A stretch of DNA of 64,000 nt from Clostridia bacterium (GTDB taxonomy: Bacteria > Bacillota > Clostridia > UMGS1810), in NCBI GenBank assembly GCA_017481205.1, contig JAFUPN010000042.1:62001-126000 (forward strand), written 5' to 3'. Under the pieces are notes generated by a model. The model searched no databases and was not told where the DNA came from. It worked only from the letters and a program-made list of their open reading frames with translations. Both the position numbers and the translations under genes were made by a program. Below, piece by piece: positions 62,616-64,000 of the stretch. Numbering within the stretch: position 1 is the first letter of the stretch; each line of letters starts with the position of its first letter.

Positions 62616-64000
62616 ATGAAAAAAATTTTTGCTTTAATTATATCACTCTCAATTATAGTTTCTGCTATTGCTCCGGTTTCGGCAACGACAGAAGCAATTT
62701 CAGATGACATTGTAATTCTTTATACCAATGATGTACATACCTATATTGACGGAGCCCTGAGCTATGATGTGATTGCTGCTTTCAAGGAGAATTTGGAAAA
62801 GCAGTACAAATATGTTATTCTGGCAGATGCCGGCGACCATATTCAGGGCACGGCATACGGCTCTATGGATAAGGGCGAGAGCATTATCAAAATGATGAAT
62901 GTTGCGGATTATGATGTTGCAACTCTCGGCAACCATGAGTTCGATTATGGCATGGAGGGATGCCTGAAGGTTATCGACCTTGCAGAATTTCCTTATGTGT
63001 CTGCTAATTTTTATCATGAGAAAAACGGCGTGCGCGGTGAGAATGTGCTTGACAGCTATGTAATGTTCGATTGCGGCGATGAGAAGCTTGCCATTGTCGG
63101 TATTACCACCCCGGAGACCTTTGAAAAATCCACTACCGCATATTTCCAGGATGAGAGCGGCAATTTTATCTACGGAATTTCCGCAGGTGAAGACGGCTCC
63201 GAGCTCCGGCAGGATGTGCAAAAGGCTGTAGACCAAGCTAAGGAAGCCGGCGCAACCAAGATTGTCGCTCTCGGACATCTTGGTATCGACCCCTCATCTC
63301 AGCCATGGACCAGCAGGGAGACCGTAGGCGGAGTCTGCGGTCTTGATGCCTTTATCGATGGTCATTCTCACAGCATTGTAGAAAAAGAAATTGTTAAGGA
63401 CAAAGACGGACATGATGTTTTGCTGACACAGACCGGCGAATACTTTAACCGTATCGGTATGATGGTTATTGATTCTGAGACCGATGAGATTACATCTGAT
63501 TTTATAGAGTATGAGGAGATAATTGCCGATGACGGCAAAACTGTTTCCGGAGGCAAGCTCGCTTCGGACCTGTACAGCGGTACAGACCTTGTTTCTGATG
63601 AGACTGTGAATGAAATTAAAGCTGCATGGATTACCGAGATTGATGAAAAGTTAGGACAGAAGATTGGTTCCACCGAACTGACCTTTGATAATTATGACCC
63701 GGAGGGAAACCGTCTTGTCCGCATACAGGAAACCAATTCCGGTGATTTTGCGGCAGATGCACTCTACTATCTCTTTGACAATATGGAGCTTGATGTTGAT
63801 GTGGCTGCAATGAACGGCGGAGGCATCCGCAACCACGCAATTACAGGCGATATTTCCTATAAAACCTGCAAGGATATGCATACCTTCGGCAATGTGGCTT
63901 GCCTACAGACTGTTACCGGTCAGCAGGTGCTGGACGCTCTGGAATGGGGTGCAAGAAATATAGGAGTTGGAGAAAACGGCGGATTCTTGCACACCTCGGG
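62616..64000 (+). CDS. Secreted 5'-nucleotidase/UshA-like metallophosphatase, truncated by the window end
   Basis: 461 residues visible. A signal peptide (about 1-24, VSA|TTEA-like) is followed by YTNDVHTYID, DAGDHIQG, LGNHEFDYG, ALGHLG and DGHSHS, the two-metal phosphatase motifs, then the 5'-nucleotidase C-terminal domain beginning around 350 (TNSGDFAADALYY, NGGGIRNH). It removes phosphate from nucleotides outside the cell. The C-terminus, which may hold SLH or sortase signals, lies beyond the window. Confidence 0.93.
   Translation, partial: MKKIFALIISLSIIVSAIAPVSATTEAISDDIVILYTNDVHTYIDGALSYDVIAAFKENLEKQYKYVILADAGDHIQGTAYGSMDKGESIIKMMNVADYDVATLGNHEFDYGMEGCLKVIDLAEFPYVSANFYHEKNGVRGENVLDSYVMFDCGDEKLAIVGITTPETFEKSTTAYFQDESGNFIYGISAGEDGSELRQDVQKAVDQAKEAGATKIVALGHLGIDPSSQPWTSRETVGGVCGLDAFIDGHSHSIVEKEIVKDKDGHDVLLTQTGEYFNRIGMMVIDSETDEITSDFIEYEEIIADDGKTVSGGKLASDLYSGTDLVSDETVNEIKAAWITEIDEKLGQKIGSTELTFDNYDPEGNRLVRIQETNSGDFAADALYYLFDNMELDVDVAAMNGGGIRNHAITGDISYKTCKDMHTFGNVACLQTVTGQQVLDALEWGARNIGVGENGGFLHTS

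Overview
The window reads as chromosome of a low-GC, Gram-positive member of the Clostridia (Firmicutes). The conserved block rpmH-rnpA-yidD-yidC-jag-mnmE-mnmG-rsmG-noc-parA-parB, darA/PstA next to holB and ricT, sigma-A promoters with near-consensus boxes and 17-bp spacers, an IscR/CymR-type regulator beside cysK, a c-di-GMP-I riboswitch and an SLH-domain surface protein all fit. An uncultured gut-type clostridium is my best guess; genus cannot be read from the sequence.

Layout. 1-8.7 kb: tail of a GH13 enzyme, an iron alcohol dehydrogenase, a forward operon darA-holB-ricT-ferredoxin-trmN6-rsmI-membrane protein, and serS with a small membrane protein in reverse. 8.8-18.2 kb: the origin-proximal housekeeping block, all reverse, with two parS-like sites; dnaA/dnaN are not beside rpmH. 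18.3-21.7 kb: malQ and an LtaS-family sulfatase. 21.9-24.4 kb: tmRNA followed by a small accessory patch with a duplicated regulator/small-protein unit and an eroding toxin-antitoxin pair. 24.4-27.5 kb: Rrf2 regulator, cysK (with a cysteine-rich leader peptide) and mnmA, a sulfur module. 27.5-34 kb: a MITE-like element, a four-helix protein, a three-gene reverse operon (ECF sigma-like, a gene with an internal amber codon, an HExxH protein), Cu/Zn SOD, a thioesterase and an M14 peptidase. 34.1-37.7 kb: dispersed repeats, two CobW-type GTPase genes (one with a histidine-rich repeat array, one fused to a TIGR03943/YcgQ-like domain) and fba. 38.2-39.2 kb: rpsF-ssb-rpsR.

39.6-60.6 kb is the most interesting part: an exopolysaccharide or cell-surface glycan locus wired to cyclic di-GMP at several levels. 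It has GT4, flippase, c-di-GMP-I riboswitch with terminator, GT2, priming sugar-phosphate transferase, a Wzz-like protein, a Wzz-like protein fused to a degenerate EAL domain, metallophosphoesterase, GT2, GT4, Wzy-like polymerase, GT2, HD-GYP phosphodiesterase, LicD and a hexapeptide acetyltransferase. An EAL phosphodiesterase and a Cache-GGDEF cyclase follow, embedded in mosaic repeats. The logic suggested is that c-di-GMP sets transcription through the riboswitch, may set chain length or export through the Wzz-EAL receptor, and is made and degraded by enzymes encoded in or next to the same locus. The window ends with a secreted NlpC/P60-SLH protein and a truncated secreted 5'-nucleotidase-like gene.
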